DNA of 64,000 nucleotides from Nocardia mikamii NBRC 108933 (GTDB taxonomy: Bacteria; Actinomycetota; Actinomycetes; Mycobacteriales; Mycobacteriaceae), in the NCBI RefSeq assembly GCF_001613505.1, contig NZ_BDCM01000022.1, positions 62,001-126,000 of the forward strand, written 5' to 3'. The notes beneath the pieces are model-generated. The model did not search any database, was not told where the DNA came from, and saw only the letters and a program-made list of their open reading frames with translations. The position numbers and the translations under genes were made by a program. Below, one piece after another: positions 18,636 to 27,566 of the stretch (its first letter is position 1; each line of letters begins with the position of its first letter).

Positions 18636-19463
18636 ATGCCGGCGATCACCACCACCGAACTCAGTGAAACGGTCGGCGTGCGGGTCGACGATGTCGACCT
18701 CGACCGGCTGCGCGGCGACGACGACCTGCCGCAGGCGTGCCTGGCCGCGCTCGAGGAGCATGGTGTGCTGCTGTTCCCGCGATTGCACGCCGACGACGAG
18801 ACGCAGGCCGCGTTCTGCCGCAAACTCGGTGAGCTGGTGCAGTTTCCGCTGTACCCCAACCCGGATGTGATGGAGATCAGCTTCGACCCGGACAACCCCA
18901 ACGTGGAGTACTTCGCCAGCAACGACTACTGGCACCTGGACGGTTTCATGGACGAGGTGCCGGCGAAGGCGTCCATCATGAGCGCCCACGTGGTGACCGA
19001 GACGGGCGGTGAAACCGCGTTCGCGAGCACCTACGTCGCCTATGACGAATTGTCCGAGGAGGAGAAGCGGCGATTCGAAGGGTTACGGGTGTGGCACAGC
19101 TTCGAAGCCATCCAGCGGCTGACGTATGCGGATCCGACACCGGAACAGCTCGAGGAGTGGGCACGTCGCGGCGGACGGGAACATCCGCTGGTGTGGACTC
19201 ACGAATCCGGCCGCCGCTCACTGGTTTTCGGCGCATCGGCGGATCGTGTGGTCGGCATGGATAGAGACGAGGGCCGCGCGCTACTGGACGATCTGCTGGC
19301 GCGGGCGACCGCCCCGGACCGGGTGCTGTCGCATCGGTGGTCGGTGGGCGACATGGTGATCTGGGACAACACCGGTCTGGTGCATCGGGCCTGCCCGTTC
19401 GATCGATCGCAACCGCGCCGTATGCACCGCTCCACCCTGGTCGGGCAGGAGTCGATCAAATGA
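18636..19463 (+). CDS. TauD/TfdA-family Fe(II)/2-oxoglutarate dioxygenase
   Basis: A 275-residue oxygenase with the facial triad His100-x-Asp102 (YWHLDGF) and His250 (NTGLVHRACPFD), then Arg265 in RRMHRSTL for 2-oxoglutarate. The presence of all ligands argues for an active enzyme. Family members hydroxylate sulfonates, phenoxyacetates and small carboxylic acids. AGACAGGAG precedes the ATG. It is followed by an SDR with a 4-base overlap, so an alcohol made here could be oxidised by that enzyme. Confidence 0.9.
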   Translation: MPAITTTELSETVGVRVDDVDLDRLRGDDDLPQACLAALEEHGVLLFPRLHADDETQAAFCRKLGELVQFPLYPNPDVMEISFDPDNPNVEYFASNDYWHLDGFMDEVPAKASIMSAHVVTETGGETAFASTYVAYDELSEEEKRRFEGLRVWHSFEAIQRLTYADPTPEQLEEWARRGGREHPLVWTHESGRRSLVFGASADRVVGMDRDEGRALLDDLLARATAPDRVLSHRWSVGDMVIWDNTGLVHRACPFDRSQPRRMHRSTLVGQESIK

Positions 19464-20203
19464 ACGGGCGCACAGCGATCGTGACGGGCGGCGCGTCCGG
19501 GATCGGCGGCGCGATCGCACGACGCCTGGCCGCCGACGGCTCGCCGGTGGCGGTGTTCGACCTCGACGGCGCGGCGGCCGAACTCGCGGCGAGGGAGATC
19601 GGGGAGGCCGGTGGTAAGGCGATCGGAGTGGCGGTGGACGTATCCGACCGCGCCGCCATCGATACCGGGGTGCAGCGGGTGCGGGCCGAGCTGGGACGGC
19701 CCTCGATTCTGGTCAACAGTGCCGGAATCACCACCTCCGGGCCGTTTCTCGACATCACCGCACAGCAGTGGGCGCGGGTGCTGGCGGTCAACCTCACCGG
19801 CACGTTCGACTGCTGCCAGGCCGTGCTGCCCGATATGGTCGAGCAGGGCTGGGGGCGGATCGTGAACATCTCCTCGTCGAGTATTCACAGCGGCGCGGCG
19901 GGGATGGCAGCATATGTGTCCTCGAAGTCCGGGGTGCTGGGGCTGACGAAGGTGCTCGCGCTGGAGTTCGCGCGAAAAGGCGTCACGGTCAACACGATTC
20001 CGCCGGGTTTCATCGATACGCCCATGATGCGGGCGACCGCCGACCGTGGCTTCATCGATGTGGACAAGCAGGTCGACGCTACTCCCGTCGGGCGGATCGG
20101 GCTGCCGGCGGATATCGCCGCCGCCTGCGCATTCCTGGTGAGCGAGGAGGCCGGCTATATCACCGGGCAGGTGATCGGCGTGAACGGCGGCCGCAACACC
20201 TGA
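19460..20203 (+). CDS. SDR dehydrogenase, last gene of the catabolic operon
   Basis: A 247-residue SDR (FabG type): AIVTGGASGIGGAIARRLA, NSAGITTSGP, NISSSSIHSG and YVSSKSG with the active-site Tyr and Lys, and a C-terminal GYITGQVIGVNGGRNT. The ATG overlaps the previous stop (ATGA). It probably oxidises the hydroxyl product of a neighbouring oxygenase. It is one of three SDRs in this operon. Confidence 0.92.
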   Translation: MNGRTAIVTGGASGIGGAIARRLAADGSPVAVFDLDGAAAELAAREIGEAGGKAIGVAVDVSDRAAIDTGVQRVRAELGRPSILVNSAGITTSGPFLDITAQQWARVLAVNLTGTFDCCQAVLPDMVEQGWGRIVNISSSSIHSGAAGMAAYVSSKSGVLGLTKVLALEFARKGVTVNTIPPGFIDTPMMRATADRGFIDVDKQVDATPVGRIGLPADIAAACAFLVSEEAGYITGQVIGVNGGRNT

Positions 20204-20217
20204 GGCGGGTCGCGTGC

Positions 20218-20240
20218 AGGCCGGGGCGAGTGTCCGGCCT
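20218..20240. terminator. Hairpin between convergent genes
   Basis: AGGCCGG (20218-20224) and CCGGCCT (20234-20240) form a perfect 7-bp stem with a 9-base loop, just after the operon's last stop and before the convergent AhpD-like gene. There is no T tract, which is common in high-GC actinobacteria. A terminator role is likely but unproven. Confidence 0.4.
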
Positions 20241-20291
20241 CCGCAGCGCCGACTCCGGCCCGGCGCCCGCAGGTTCCGGCAGGACGCGCGG

Positions 20292-20873
20292 TTACCGATG
20301 CCGCGGCAGATGGGGCTTCAGGTCGTCCTCGGGTTCCACGCCGAAGGATCGCAGAGCCATCGCCAACATATCGTAGGTCCCGACGGTGAATACGATATCC
20401 ATGAGCTGATTCTGCTCGAATTCGGCGGCGAGAATCTCCCAGGTTCGGGCGCCGACCGCACCGTCGGACAGTAATTCGTCGGTGGCGATCAGCAACGTTT
20501 TGTCGGCCGTCGCCCATTCGTCGTCCGGCTCCGCCGCCGCGACTCTCTTTATTTCCACTTCCGGCATCCCGGCTATTTCGGCGAGAATGGCGTGCTGGGC
20601 CCATTCGTAATCACACCGCCGGACGGCGGCGACGCGCAGGATCAGCAGTTCGCGCTGCCGATCGCCGAGTGTGGATCCGTACAGCAGATGACCGTTGAAG
20701 CTCAGGAATGCCTTGGCCAGCGCGGGATATCGTGCGAGCGTGCCGAGCAGGTTGGCCCCGGCGGGGTGCGTGTCGGCCGGGGTGTCGCCGAGCACGGAGG
20801 AGCGAAATTCTCCGATGAAATCGACCAGATCCGGCGACCACTCCGACTTTTCCGCGGGCGTTATTCGAGCCAT
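20292..20873 (-). CDS. Carboxymuconolactone decarboxylase/AhpD-like family protein
   Basis: A 193-residue helical protein. The family core is seen in RELLILRVAAVRRCDYEWAQH followed by IAGMPEVEIKRV. Only one Cys is present in the C-x-x-x-W-x-x-H segment, so it lacks the CxxC redox pair of true AhpD. The ATG at 20873 is used (MARITPAEKSEW). It is convergent with the catabolic operon and has its own promoter. The reaction is unknown; such proteins occur next to many degradation clusters. Confidence 0.85.
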   Translation of the reverse strand: MARITPAEKSEWSPDLVDFIGEFRSSVLGDTPADTHPAGANLLGTLARYPALAKAFLSFNGHLLYGSTLGDRQRELLILRVAAVRRCDYEWAQHAILAEIAGMPEVEIKRVAAAEPDDEWATADKTLLIATDELLSDGAVGARTWEILAAEFEQNQLMDIVFTVGTYDMLAMALRSFGVEPEDDLKPHLPRHR

Positions 20874-20957
20874 GACCGACCCCTTCCGGCCGATGCGCAG
20901 ACCCACCCGGCCATGAATCCCGGGCCGCATCTCGCCGCCCCGAATCCGCATTTCCGG

Positions 20958-20985
20958 CGAATACCGGCTTCGGAAATGCTATCAA
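20958..20985 (-). promoter_or_regulatory. Possible promoter of the AhpD-like gene
   Basis: On the minus strand TTGATA (rc of 20980-20985), 16 bp, then TATTCG (rc of 20958-20963). It predicts a leader of roughly 75-80 bases before the ATG at 20873. Confidence 0.4.
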
Positions 20986-21104
20986 AACGACCATTGTTTG
21001 GCGATGGTGTTCCGCGCGCGATGTCCCGGCGCCACGGTCTACACTTCGGTACCGAATTCCGCCGCCCGGCGCGGCGGCCGTCCCGATCGCAGCTGGGAGC
21101 GAAT

Positions 21105-21860
21105 GTGCTGGGAGACGAGCCCATCTCGGACGCGTACGCGGCCAACGCCGAGTTCTGGATTCGCATCGTGCGCGACGACCTCGACCCGTACCGCAGCGGC
21201 CTCACCGACCCGGCACTACTCGCACTCATCGGCGACTGCACCGGCCTGCACATCCTGGACGCCGGCTGCGGTGAAGGCTACCTGGTCCGCGAATTGCTCG
21301 CGCGCGGTGCCGGTTTCGTCCACGGCGTCGACACCTGCGCCGAATTCGTCGCGGCCGCCACGAGCCATCCGGCACACGATCCGGCCCGCGCGCGATTCCG
21401 GCAGGCCGACGTGGCCGCGCTGCCGCTGGCCGACGGCAGCGTCGATCTGGTGGTGGCCAACCGACTGCCGCAGGGACTGTCCGAGCCCGGGCGGCGCTTC
21501 AACGAATTCGCCCGGATCCTGCGCCCGTCCGGACGGCTGGTGATGCTGACGACGCATCCTTGCTTCTATGTCGCCCGCGGCGAACGCACCGGCGCCGGAA
21601 CAGGTTTCACGGTCGACGAGTATTTCGCCGGCCGCACGGTGCGACAGCGGTTCGAGGTCGCGGGCACTCGCTCCCCCGCCGCATCGGTGCAGGCGCTGTA
21701 CTCACTGGAAGCGACGATCGGAATGCTCACCACCGCCGGATTCGCGATCACCGCTGTGCGCGAACCGCGGCCCTCCGACCAGCAACGGCGCGAAAATACC
21801 TGGTGGGACGAACATTTCACTCGTCCGCTGTTCCTGCTGCTGGAATGCGCGCTGCTGTAG
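21105..21860 (+). CDS. Class I SAM-dependent methyltransferase
   Basis: A 251-residue Methyltransf_11-type protein. Motif I is ILDAGCGEGYLVRELLARGA, followed by GVDTCAEFVAAA and the ADVAALPLADGSVDLVV motif. A C-terminal part matches small-molecule methyltransferases (LLECALL end). GTG 21105 is chosen since GGGAG lies at a good distance; upstream codons in the same frame show no homology. The substrate is unknown. It is divergent from the AhpD-like gene. Confidence 0.85.
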   Translation: MLGDEPISDAYAANAEFWIRIVRDDLDPYRSGLTDPALLALIGDCTGLHILDAGCGEGYLVRELLARGAGFVHGVDTCAEFVAAATSHPAHDPARARFRQADVAALPLADGSVDLVVANRLPQGLSEPGRRFNEFARILRPSGRLVMLTTHPCFYVARGERTGAGTGFTVDEYFAGRTVRQRFEVAGTRSPAASVQALYSLEATIGMLTTAGFAITAVREPRPSDQQRRENTWWDEHFTRPLFLLLECALL

Positions 21861-22036
21861 ACACAGCCGATGCCGCGTTTCGCCCACTTCGATCTCGACG
21901 GCACCTTCACCATGTACGACCTCGACGCCACCACCTTCAGCACCGCCTCCACCCCGACCGGCCCACGTACTACGGCATCGTGCTCATCCGACGAACCACC
22001 CCGAACCGGCCGTCCGAGCAGGCCCGGGCGCACGGG

Positions 22037-22708
22037 CTACCGCTCGTCCACGTCCCGGCGGCGCAGCGTCAGCAGGAGGTGATCGAGACGGGTCCGCGTC
22101 GGCGCGGGCACCGGGGGCATACTGTCGAGCTCATCGACGAGGTGCGCGGCCAATTCCTGCAACTTGACGTTGGTTTCCTGGGATCGCCACGCCAGCACCC
22201 GGAACGCCTGCTCCGCCGAGATCCGGTAGACGAACATCAGGATCCCCTTGGCCTGTTCGATCGCCGCCCGGCGCTCGATCACGGCGGGCAACTCCTCCTC
22301 GAGAAGTAGCCGGCGCTGCCGGTCGACCGAGTCGGTGAGATCCACGTAGTAGCCCTGCGTGCCGATCACCTCGCCCGACGCGTCGAGCATCGGCTCCGAC
22401 ACCACCAGCACATCGTGGACCGTGCCGCCGGTGTCGACGATGCGATGCCTGCTGGAGAACGGTGCGTGATCTTCGACCGAGGTGACGATGGTGGCCTCGA
22501 CCCGATCGCGGTCGTCAGGATGTTTGTGCTCGAGCAACAGCTCGGTGGTCGGTTCGATCTGCCCGGGCGCGTAACCGTGCATCCTGGCGACCTCCTCCGA
22601 CCACTCCCATCGTTGCTCGGCGAACCAGAATCGGAACCGACCGACGCCCTGCGGGTCACCGGCGCCCACCACCCGTTCGACGCCGTCCTCGTGCCCGCTG
22701 GCGACCAT
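22037..22708 (-). CDS. PAS-ANTAR domain protein (RNA-binding antiterminator type)
   Basis: A 223-residue protein. A PAS-3 fold occupies residues about 20-130 (FRFWFAEQRWEWSEEVARMHGY, then EHKHPDDRDRV and the GTQGYYVDLTD strand). The ANTAR domain lies at about 140-200 (IERRAAIEQAKGILM, YRISAEQAFRVLAWRSQETNVKLQ). ANTAR proteins bind paired stem-loops in nascent RNA and prevent termination. Here a PAS sensor replaces the usual receiver or GAF domain. It is divergent from the sigma-factor gene. Confidence 0.9.
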   Translation of the reverse strand: MVASGHEDGVERVVGAGDPQGVGRFRFWFAEQRWEWSEEVARMHGYAPGQIEPTTELLLEHKHPDDRDRVEATIVTSVEDHAPFSSRHRIVDTGGTVHDVLVVSEPMLDASGEVIGTQGYYVDLTDSVDRQRRLLLEEELPAVIERRAAIEQAKGILMFVYRISAEQAFRVLAWRSQETNVKLQELAAHLVDELDSMPPVPAPTRTRLDHLLLTLRRRDVDER

Positions 22709-23097
22709 GACCGCAGCCTACTCCCCGGCCCGGCATGCCCCTCACCTGCGACGATGCATGCTGAACGTGGCGGCTGAGACAGCCGTGACGGCACGATGCG
22801 CGGCGGCATCCGATCCGTGGCCCAACCGATACCGGATCCTGTCCGGTTCTCGACCGATGGAACCGGGCGGTCCGTAGGATCGGTCCGGTACGCGAACGGC
22901 GCGCATCCGCCCGCCCCCGGCGTTCGATTGTGCACCACACGGATGCGTTGCGCGCCAACCTGTTTCGAACTCCGGCGCAGGCCGAGGCGAACGATAGCCG
23001 AATGCGAACATCCGTGCGCAGGCGCAAGACCGATGAGCTTGCGTGATCGAGGTGCTCGCTCCATGTCGTCGCATACGACGGAAACGGAGTGGCCCGA
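22709..23097. other. Divergent intergenic region between PAS-ANTAR and sigma factor genes
   Basis: About 390 bp without a supported gene. A CGGTCC direct repeat occurs near 22868-22886. I could not find a convincing SigF-type promoter (GTTT/GGGTA). It must contain both promoters. Confidence 0.4.
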
Positions 23098-23934
23098 ATG
23101 ACACATCCCGCACGAACACACCGGACCGGAGGCGCCCGGTCGCGTAGCGACAGCTACGACAACATCGAACCGTGGTTCGACAAACTCGCCGACCTCGACG
23201 CCACCGACCCGCACCGGCGGGCACTGCGCGAACACATCATCGAACTGTGTCTGCCGCTGGCCGAGCACATCGCACGCCGCTACCTCAACCGCGGCGAGGC
23301 CTACGACGACCTGCTGCAGACCGCCCGCATGGGCCTGGTCCTCGCCGTCGACCGCTTCGATCCGGGCCGTGGCGCGCCGTTCCTCGGGTTCGCCGTCCCC
23401 ACGATCATGGGCGAGGTACGCAAACATTTCCGCGACCACACCTGGGCGGCCCGCGTACCCCGCCGCTACAAGGAACTGCGCCACCGGATCGTGAAGGCCG
23501 GCGATCCGCTCACCCAGCGCCTGGGCCGTGCGCCCAACGCCCGGGAACTGGCCGCCGAGCTGGACGTCGACATCATCGACATCACCCAGGCGCTCGTCGC
23601 CGCCAACGTCTACCAGTGCGACTCCCTCGACGCCGCCCGCACCGACCGCGACGACACACCGTCCGCGGCGGCCGCCGCGCTGGGCGTCGACGAACCCTGC
23701 TACGAACTGCTCGAGCAGGCCGCCGCGGTCCGGCCGCTCATCGCCGAGCTGCCGCAGCGCGACCGCGACATCCTGATCCTGCGATTCTTCGAATCGAAAA
23801 CGCAATCGGAGATCGCCGAACACTTCGGGGTGTCCCAGATGCACGTGTCACGACTGCTGACCCGCATTCTGGACACGCTGCGCGACGGGGTGTGGAGCAC
23901 ACCGGAGGACTCGATCGCGCAGATGCAGCCGTAG
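23098..23934 (+). CDS. SigB/SigF-family RNA polymerase sigma factor
   Basis: A 278-residue group-3 sigma factor. Region 2 is clear (YLNRGEAYDDLLQTARMGLVLAVDRFDP, then FLGFAVPTIMGEVRKHFRDHTW), region 3 follows, and region 4 has the helix-turn-helix TQSEIAEHFGVSQMHVSRLL. The ATG at 23098 is preferred over a GTG nine bases earlier because of the distance to the GGAG. No anti-sigma factor (RsbW-type) gene is adjacent, which is unusual for this family. It probably directs a stress or stationary-phase regulon. Confidence 0.92.
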   Translation: MTHPARTHRTGGARSRSDSYDNIEPWFDKLADLDATDPHRRALREHIIELCLPLAEHIARRYLNRGEAYDDLLQTARMGLVLAVDRFDPGRGAPFLGFAVPTIMGEVRKHFRDHTWAARVPRRYKELRHRIVKAGDPLTQRLGRAPNARELAAELDVDIIDITQALVAANVYQCDSLDAARTDRDDTPSAAAAALGVDEPCYELLEQAAAVRPLIAELPQRDRDILILRFFESKTQSEIAEHFGVSQMHVSRLLTRILDTLRDGVWSTPEDSIAQMQP

Positions 23935-23949
23935 CCGCGGCAGCGGCGG

Positions 23950-24354
23950 TCAACCGCCCCGCTTCTCCGAGGCGACGAACAGCAGCCCGCCGATCATCGC
24001 CATGTTCTTGTGGAACTGCACCTGTTGTGGCTTCCGCGCGACGGGGTCGTCGATCGCCCAGAAAGCATGTCCCGCAATCGTTGTCGGCACCATCGAGGCG
24101 ACCAGAGCCAGCGCCGACAGGCGGGGCAGTCTGCCCAGTGCCAGCAACACGCCACCGGCCACCTGGACGCCCGCGTTGATCTGTACCAGCAGCGTGTCGT
24201 CCTCGGGCAGCGGCACCACCGAGCGCACTGCGGCGAGGGTCGGCGCCGCCGCCTCCGGCCGAGGTCCGGGCTCGCGCAACGCGTCCACGCCGAGCACCGC
24301 GTAGGTGGAACCCATCAGCACGCGTGCCGCCGCACGCATCGGATCGAAACGCAT
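23950..24354 (-). CDS. DoxX-family membrane protein
   Basis: A 134-residue protein with four hydrophobic segments (about 8-22, 58-72, 80-96 and 115-128). It has the DoxX pattern RVLMGSTYAVLGVDAL, NAGVQVAGGVLLALGRLPRLSALAL and a final HKNMAMIGGLLFVA. GGAG precedes the ATG. It is convergent with the sigma-factor gene. DoxX proteins are associated with redox or thiosulfate metabolism in some bacteria; no specific role can be assigned here. Confidence 0.88.
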   Translation of the reverse strand: MRFDPMRAAARVLMGSTYAVLGVDALREPGPRPEAAAPTLAAVRSVVPLPEDDTLLVQINAGVQVAGGVLLALGRLPRLSALALVASMVPTTIAGHAFWAIDDPVARKPQQVQFHKNMAMIGGLLFVASEKRGG

Positions 24355-24694
24355 ATCAACTCCATTCCAGCGACGACGCGGGATAGTTGTCGGTCATGGC
24401 GGCGACTACCCCGCTCGCCGATATCCATACGCGGGCCGTGCCGACGGGAACGGTTCACGCTCCGGCGGCCCGGCGCTGTCGCGTCTCGATGGTGGGCCGC
24501 CGCGGCGTGCGGTCGCCGGTCACTGACGGCCCAGGGGCTGATGATCTGCCAGCCGCCGATCGGGATGCGGACCCAGCTCAGACCGTCGCCGTTCGCCGGC
24601 ATCGCGGATCACCAGGCCCTCTTCGGTGCCGTCCGAGCGGCCGGCACTGTCGGGCTACCCGGTGTCGCGCGCTGAACACGGGCGCGCGACGCGA
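24355..24694. other. Intergenic region, no supported gene
   Basis: About 340 bp between the DoxX start and the end of the hydrolase-LuxR gene. Frames here lack ribosome binding sites and family signatures. I see no RNA gene or clear repeat. Confidence 0.4.
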
Positions 24695-25738
24695 TCAGGA
24701 GGTGCGGTCGGGACGATCCGTTCGGATGGCCGCCGAGGCGGCGGCGCGGGAGCGGACACCCAGCTTGGTGCGCGCGTTGGCGACGTGCCGGTGCACGGTA
24801 TGGGGACTCAAGGTCAGCCGCTCGCCGATCTGCACGTCGGTCAGCCCCTCGGCCACGAGGCGCAGAATCTCGCGCTCGCGCTCGGTCACCGCTTCGGGGC
24901 CCGGAGGCAACGGCTGGGACCGCACCGGATATCCCAGCCCGCGCGCGATCGCGTCGGCGACGGCGGGCGCGTCACCCCGCCACGGGAAATGGTCCTCGCC
25001 GTACAGTTCGACGAAGGTCGCGCGGCGCACGCGGCGGGCCACGTCGACACCGAGGGCGAACGGCACCGCGCGATCGTCCTTGCGGTGCAGCACGGTGGTC
25101 GGGACGGTCACGGCCGCCAGGTACTCGGTGGCGTCGAGTTCGTATGTGGCGGACAATGATTGCGCGGCCTGCTCGGCCGTCGCGGACAGCCGCTGGAAGC
25201 GGGCGAACCGTTCGCGTTCGGCGCTGTCGGCGCCGGGCACGAACACATCGGCCAGCAATCGGGAGCCAAGGCCCCAGTGCGCGGAAATCGCATCGACCAG
25301 CGCGCGGCGCGCTCCCTCCGGTGCGATGTCCGCGCCGCGAGCGAACGACCCGTAGAGGACGAGCCGGTGGACCCGCCGGGGCAGCCGGGCCGCGAGTCCG
25401 GCGGCGACCGCCGAACCCGACGACGCGCCCAGCACCGCGACGCGTTCGAACCCCAGCGCATCCACGATGTCCGCGGTCACGGCGATTTCGCCGTCCGGAT
25501 CGACCGGCGCCGCGGTCGCGGACATGCCGCGCCCGGGCTGGTCGTACCGGATGACGGTGAACCGAGTGGCCAGCCGGGACATGAAGGCCCGGAACAGCGG
25601 ATCCTTCCAGTTGAGGACCAGGTGGCTGCACCACCACCCGCCGATCAGCAGCGCGGGACCGCTACCGACCACCGAACACGCGACCTCGCCGCCGCCGGTC
25701 CGCACCCGGTGGATCACCTGCTCCTCGGCGCGCACCAT
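24695..25738 (-). CDS. Alpha/beta hydrolase fused to a LuxR-type helix-turn-helix
   Basis: A 347-residue two-domain protein. Residues 1-265 form an alpha/beta hydrolase with nucleophile Ser106 in GASSG, preceded by YDQPGRGMS and ending in LYGEDHFPWRGD with the catalytic His. Residues about 275-340 form a LuxR/NarL HTH (TEREREILRLVAEGLTDVQIGERLTLSPHTVHRHVANARTKLGV, quoted here as the segments TEREREIL and HTVHRHV). GAGAGG precedes the ATG. It is presumably a regulator whose enzyme-like domain senses or processes a ligand. The target genes are unknown; the adjacent methyltransferase is divergent. Confidence 0.9.
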   Translation of the reverse strand: MVRAEEQVIHRVRTGGGEVACSVVGSGPALLIGGWWCSHLVLNWKDPLFRAFMSRLATRFTVIRYDQPGRGMSATAAPVDPDGEIAVTADIVDALGFERVAVLGASSGSAVAAGLAARLPRRVHRLVLYGSFARGADIAPEGARRALVDAISAHWGLGSRLLADVFVPGADSAERERFARFQRLSATAEQAAQSLSATYELDATEYLAAVTVPTTVLHRKDDRAVPFALGVDVARRVRRATFVELYGEDHFPWRGDAPAVADAIARGLGYPVRSQPLPPGPEAVTEREREILRLVAEGLTDVQIGERLTLSPHTVHRHVANARTKLGVRSRAAASAAIRTDRPDRTS

Positions 25739-25846
25739 GCTGCCACCTCTCGCGCGGCGGCCGACGAGGCCGGCGCATCATCCGGCATCGATTATGGCCC
25801 GAACGGGCCATGACGCGAAGGGCCGCCGCCCGCCACACTCGTTCCC

Positions 25847-26476
25847 ATGACCACAGCAACTCTCGGCCAACGCTTCTTCGCCAGCTGGTATCCGGGCTTC
25901 ATGTCTCGGGTCGAACGTGCCGGACAGGCCGATCTGCGCCGGGCCCAGCTCAGCCGCGCCTCCGGTCGCACCCTCGAAATCGGCGCCGGCGACGGACTGT
26001 CCGTCTCGCATTACCCGGACGGCCTGGACGAACTCGTCCTGCTCGAACCGAATCCGGCACTGCGCGCCCGATTGACAGCCCGCGCCGACACCGTCGCCGG
26101 GCCCGTCACCGTCGTGGACGGCGACGCGCACCGGCTGGACTTCCCGACGGCCAGTTTCGACACGGTCACCGCGTCGCTGGTGTTCTGTTCGGTGCGCGAT
26201 CCGGCCAGGGCGCTGCGCGAAGTGCATCGCGTCCTGCGTCCCGGCGGACGATTCCTGTTCCACGAACACGTCCGCGGCACCGGCCTGCGCGCCGGCGTCC
26301 AGGACGTGCTGACACCGCTGCAACGACGCCTCGCGGACGGCTGCCACGCCAATCGGGACTTCGAAAGCCTGCTCGCGGCAGCGGATTTCGATATCGAGGA
26401 CATCGCACACACCCGGATGCCGACACTGATGCCGACCATCGTGCCGCTGGTCGTCGGCACCGCGCGCCGGCGGTGA
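25847..26476 (+). CDS. Class I SAM-dependent methyltransferase (Methyltransf_11)
   Basis: A 209-residue methyltransferase with motif I TLEIGAGDGLSVSHYP, the acidic LLEPNPALRARL, DGDAHRLDFPTASFDTV and REVHRVLRPGGRFLFHEHV. This resembles the phospholipid/ubiquinone-type small-molecule methyltransferases (family level only). It is divergent from the hydrolase-LuxR gene with about 108 bp between them, so it is a candidate target of that regulator. Confidence 0.88.
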   Translation: MTTATLGQRFFASWYPGFMSRVERAGQADLRRAQLSRASGRTLEIGAGDGLSVSHYPDGLDELVLLEPNPALRARLTARADTVAGPVTVVDGDAHRLDFPTASFDTVTASLVFCSVRDPARALREVHRVLRPGGRFLFHEHVRGTGLRAGVQDVLTPLQRRLADGCHANRDFESLLAAADFDIEDIAHTRMPTLMPTIVPLVVGTARRR

Positions 26477-26555
26477 ATGCTGCGCCCGGTCCACTTCGCC
26501 GAACTCGAATGCGAGGCGTCGACGCGGCGTTCGTACTCGGCGACCGGATCCGCTC

Positions 26556-27566
26556 TCACACGCTTCCTCTTGTCGAAAGGTGCCCCGTCGGCGCGTACAC
26601 CGAATTTCCGGTGTCGCTCCGGGGCGCCGGGCGCTGTACGAGCCGCACCAGCCGGCGCATCGCGTGCCGGGCCTCGGGAACCTCCGAGAGATGCCACGCG
26701 TGGAACATTCCCGGATATTCGAAGTAACCGAGATCGACACCCTCACGCACGCACCGCGCCCGGAAACGCCGGGCATCGGCCAGCAGGAGGTCGCGGGTGC
26801 CGATGAACAGACTGAGTCGCCCGGGTGTCGCGGCGGGCGCATTCAGCGGACTGATCATCGGATCACGCCGGTCGAGGTCGCCGGCGTACAGGCGACCGGC
26901 CTCGGCCAGTCCCTCGACGCCGAGATAGGGATCGCACGGATCGAGAGCCCGGGCCATGGGATCGGTCATGGTGACATCGAGCCACGGGGAGATCATCACG
27001 ACCTCCTTGGGCGTCACCGCGCCCGTCGCCCCGAGCTCGCGCGCCAGCACCAGCGCCAGCGCGGCACCGGCGGAATCACCCATGAACACCTTGTTCTCCG
27101 ACGCGATGTGCGCGAAGACCTCGTCGTGCACGGCGCGCACCATCGCCACCGTGTCGTCACCGTGGTGCGCGGGGGCCAGTGGGTAGAGCGGCACGGTGAC
27201 CGTGCACCCGGTCCGGTCGACCAAGCGGGCCAGGAACTTCCAGTGGTCGTGCTGGATCTGGTGGACGTAAGCGCCACCGTGCAGGTAGAGCACATGGCGG
27301 GAGGTGCCGCCCTCGAGCGGCCGGATGGTGTACACGGGCCGGCCCCGCATGTTCCGGCGGGTCACCCAATAGTGGGTGTGCAATTCGGCCGGCGGGCGGT
27401 CCCGGTCGGGCCGCTGGCCCCTGGGGATACTCTCCCGCAGCGCATCCGCGTCGGCAAAGGTCTTGTCCGCGTGCGTCATTCGCATTCCGGCTATCAACAT
27501 GCGGCTGCGCAGGCTCGGTTTCGCGTGATTCACCGGTTCTACCGGTTCCAGGTCACACATGGTCAC
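26556..27566 (-). CDS. Alpha/beta hydrolase, hormone-sensitive-lipase type esterase
   Basis: A 336-residue HSL-family carboxylesterase. The oxyanion motif is YLHGGAYVHQ, the nucleophile elbow GDSAGA, the Asp lies in GTRDLLLADA and the His in YPGMFHAWHL. GTG 27566 or the ATG two codons later (27560) is the start. In actinobacteria this family cleaves short acyl esters, including steryl and lipid esters. It is monocistronic, and convergent with the methyltransferase gene. Confidence 0.9.
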   Translation of the reverse strand: MTMCDLEPVEPVNHAKPSLRSRMLIAGMRMTHADKTFADADALRESIPRGQRPDRDRPPAELHTHYWVTRRNMRGRPVYTIRPLEGGTSRHVLYLHGGAYVHQIQHDHWKFLARLVDRTGCTVTVPLYPLAPAHHGDDTVAMVRAVHDEVFAHIASENKVFMGDSAGAALALVLARELGATGAVTPKEVVMISPWLDVTMTDPMARALDPCDPYLGVEGLAEAGRLYAGDLDRRDPMISPLNAPAATPGRLSLFIGTRDLLLADARRFRARCVREGVDLGYFEYPGMFHAWHLSEVPEARHAMRRLVRLVQRPAPRSDTGNSVYAPTGHLSTRGSV

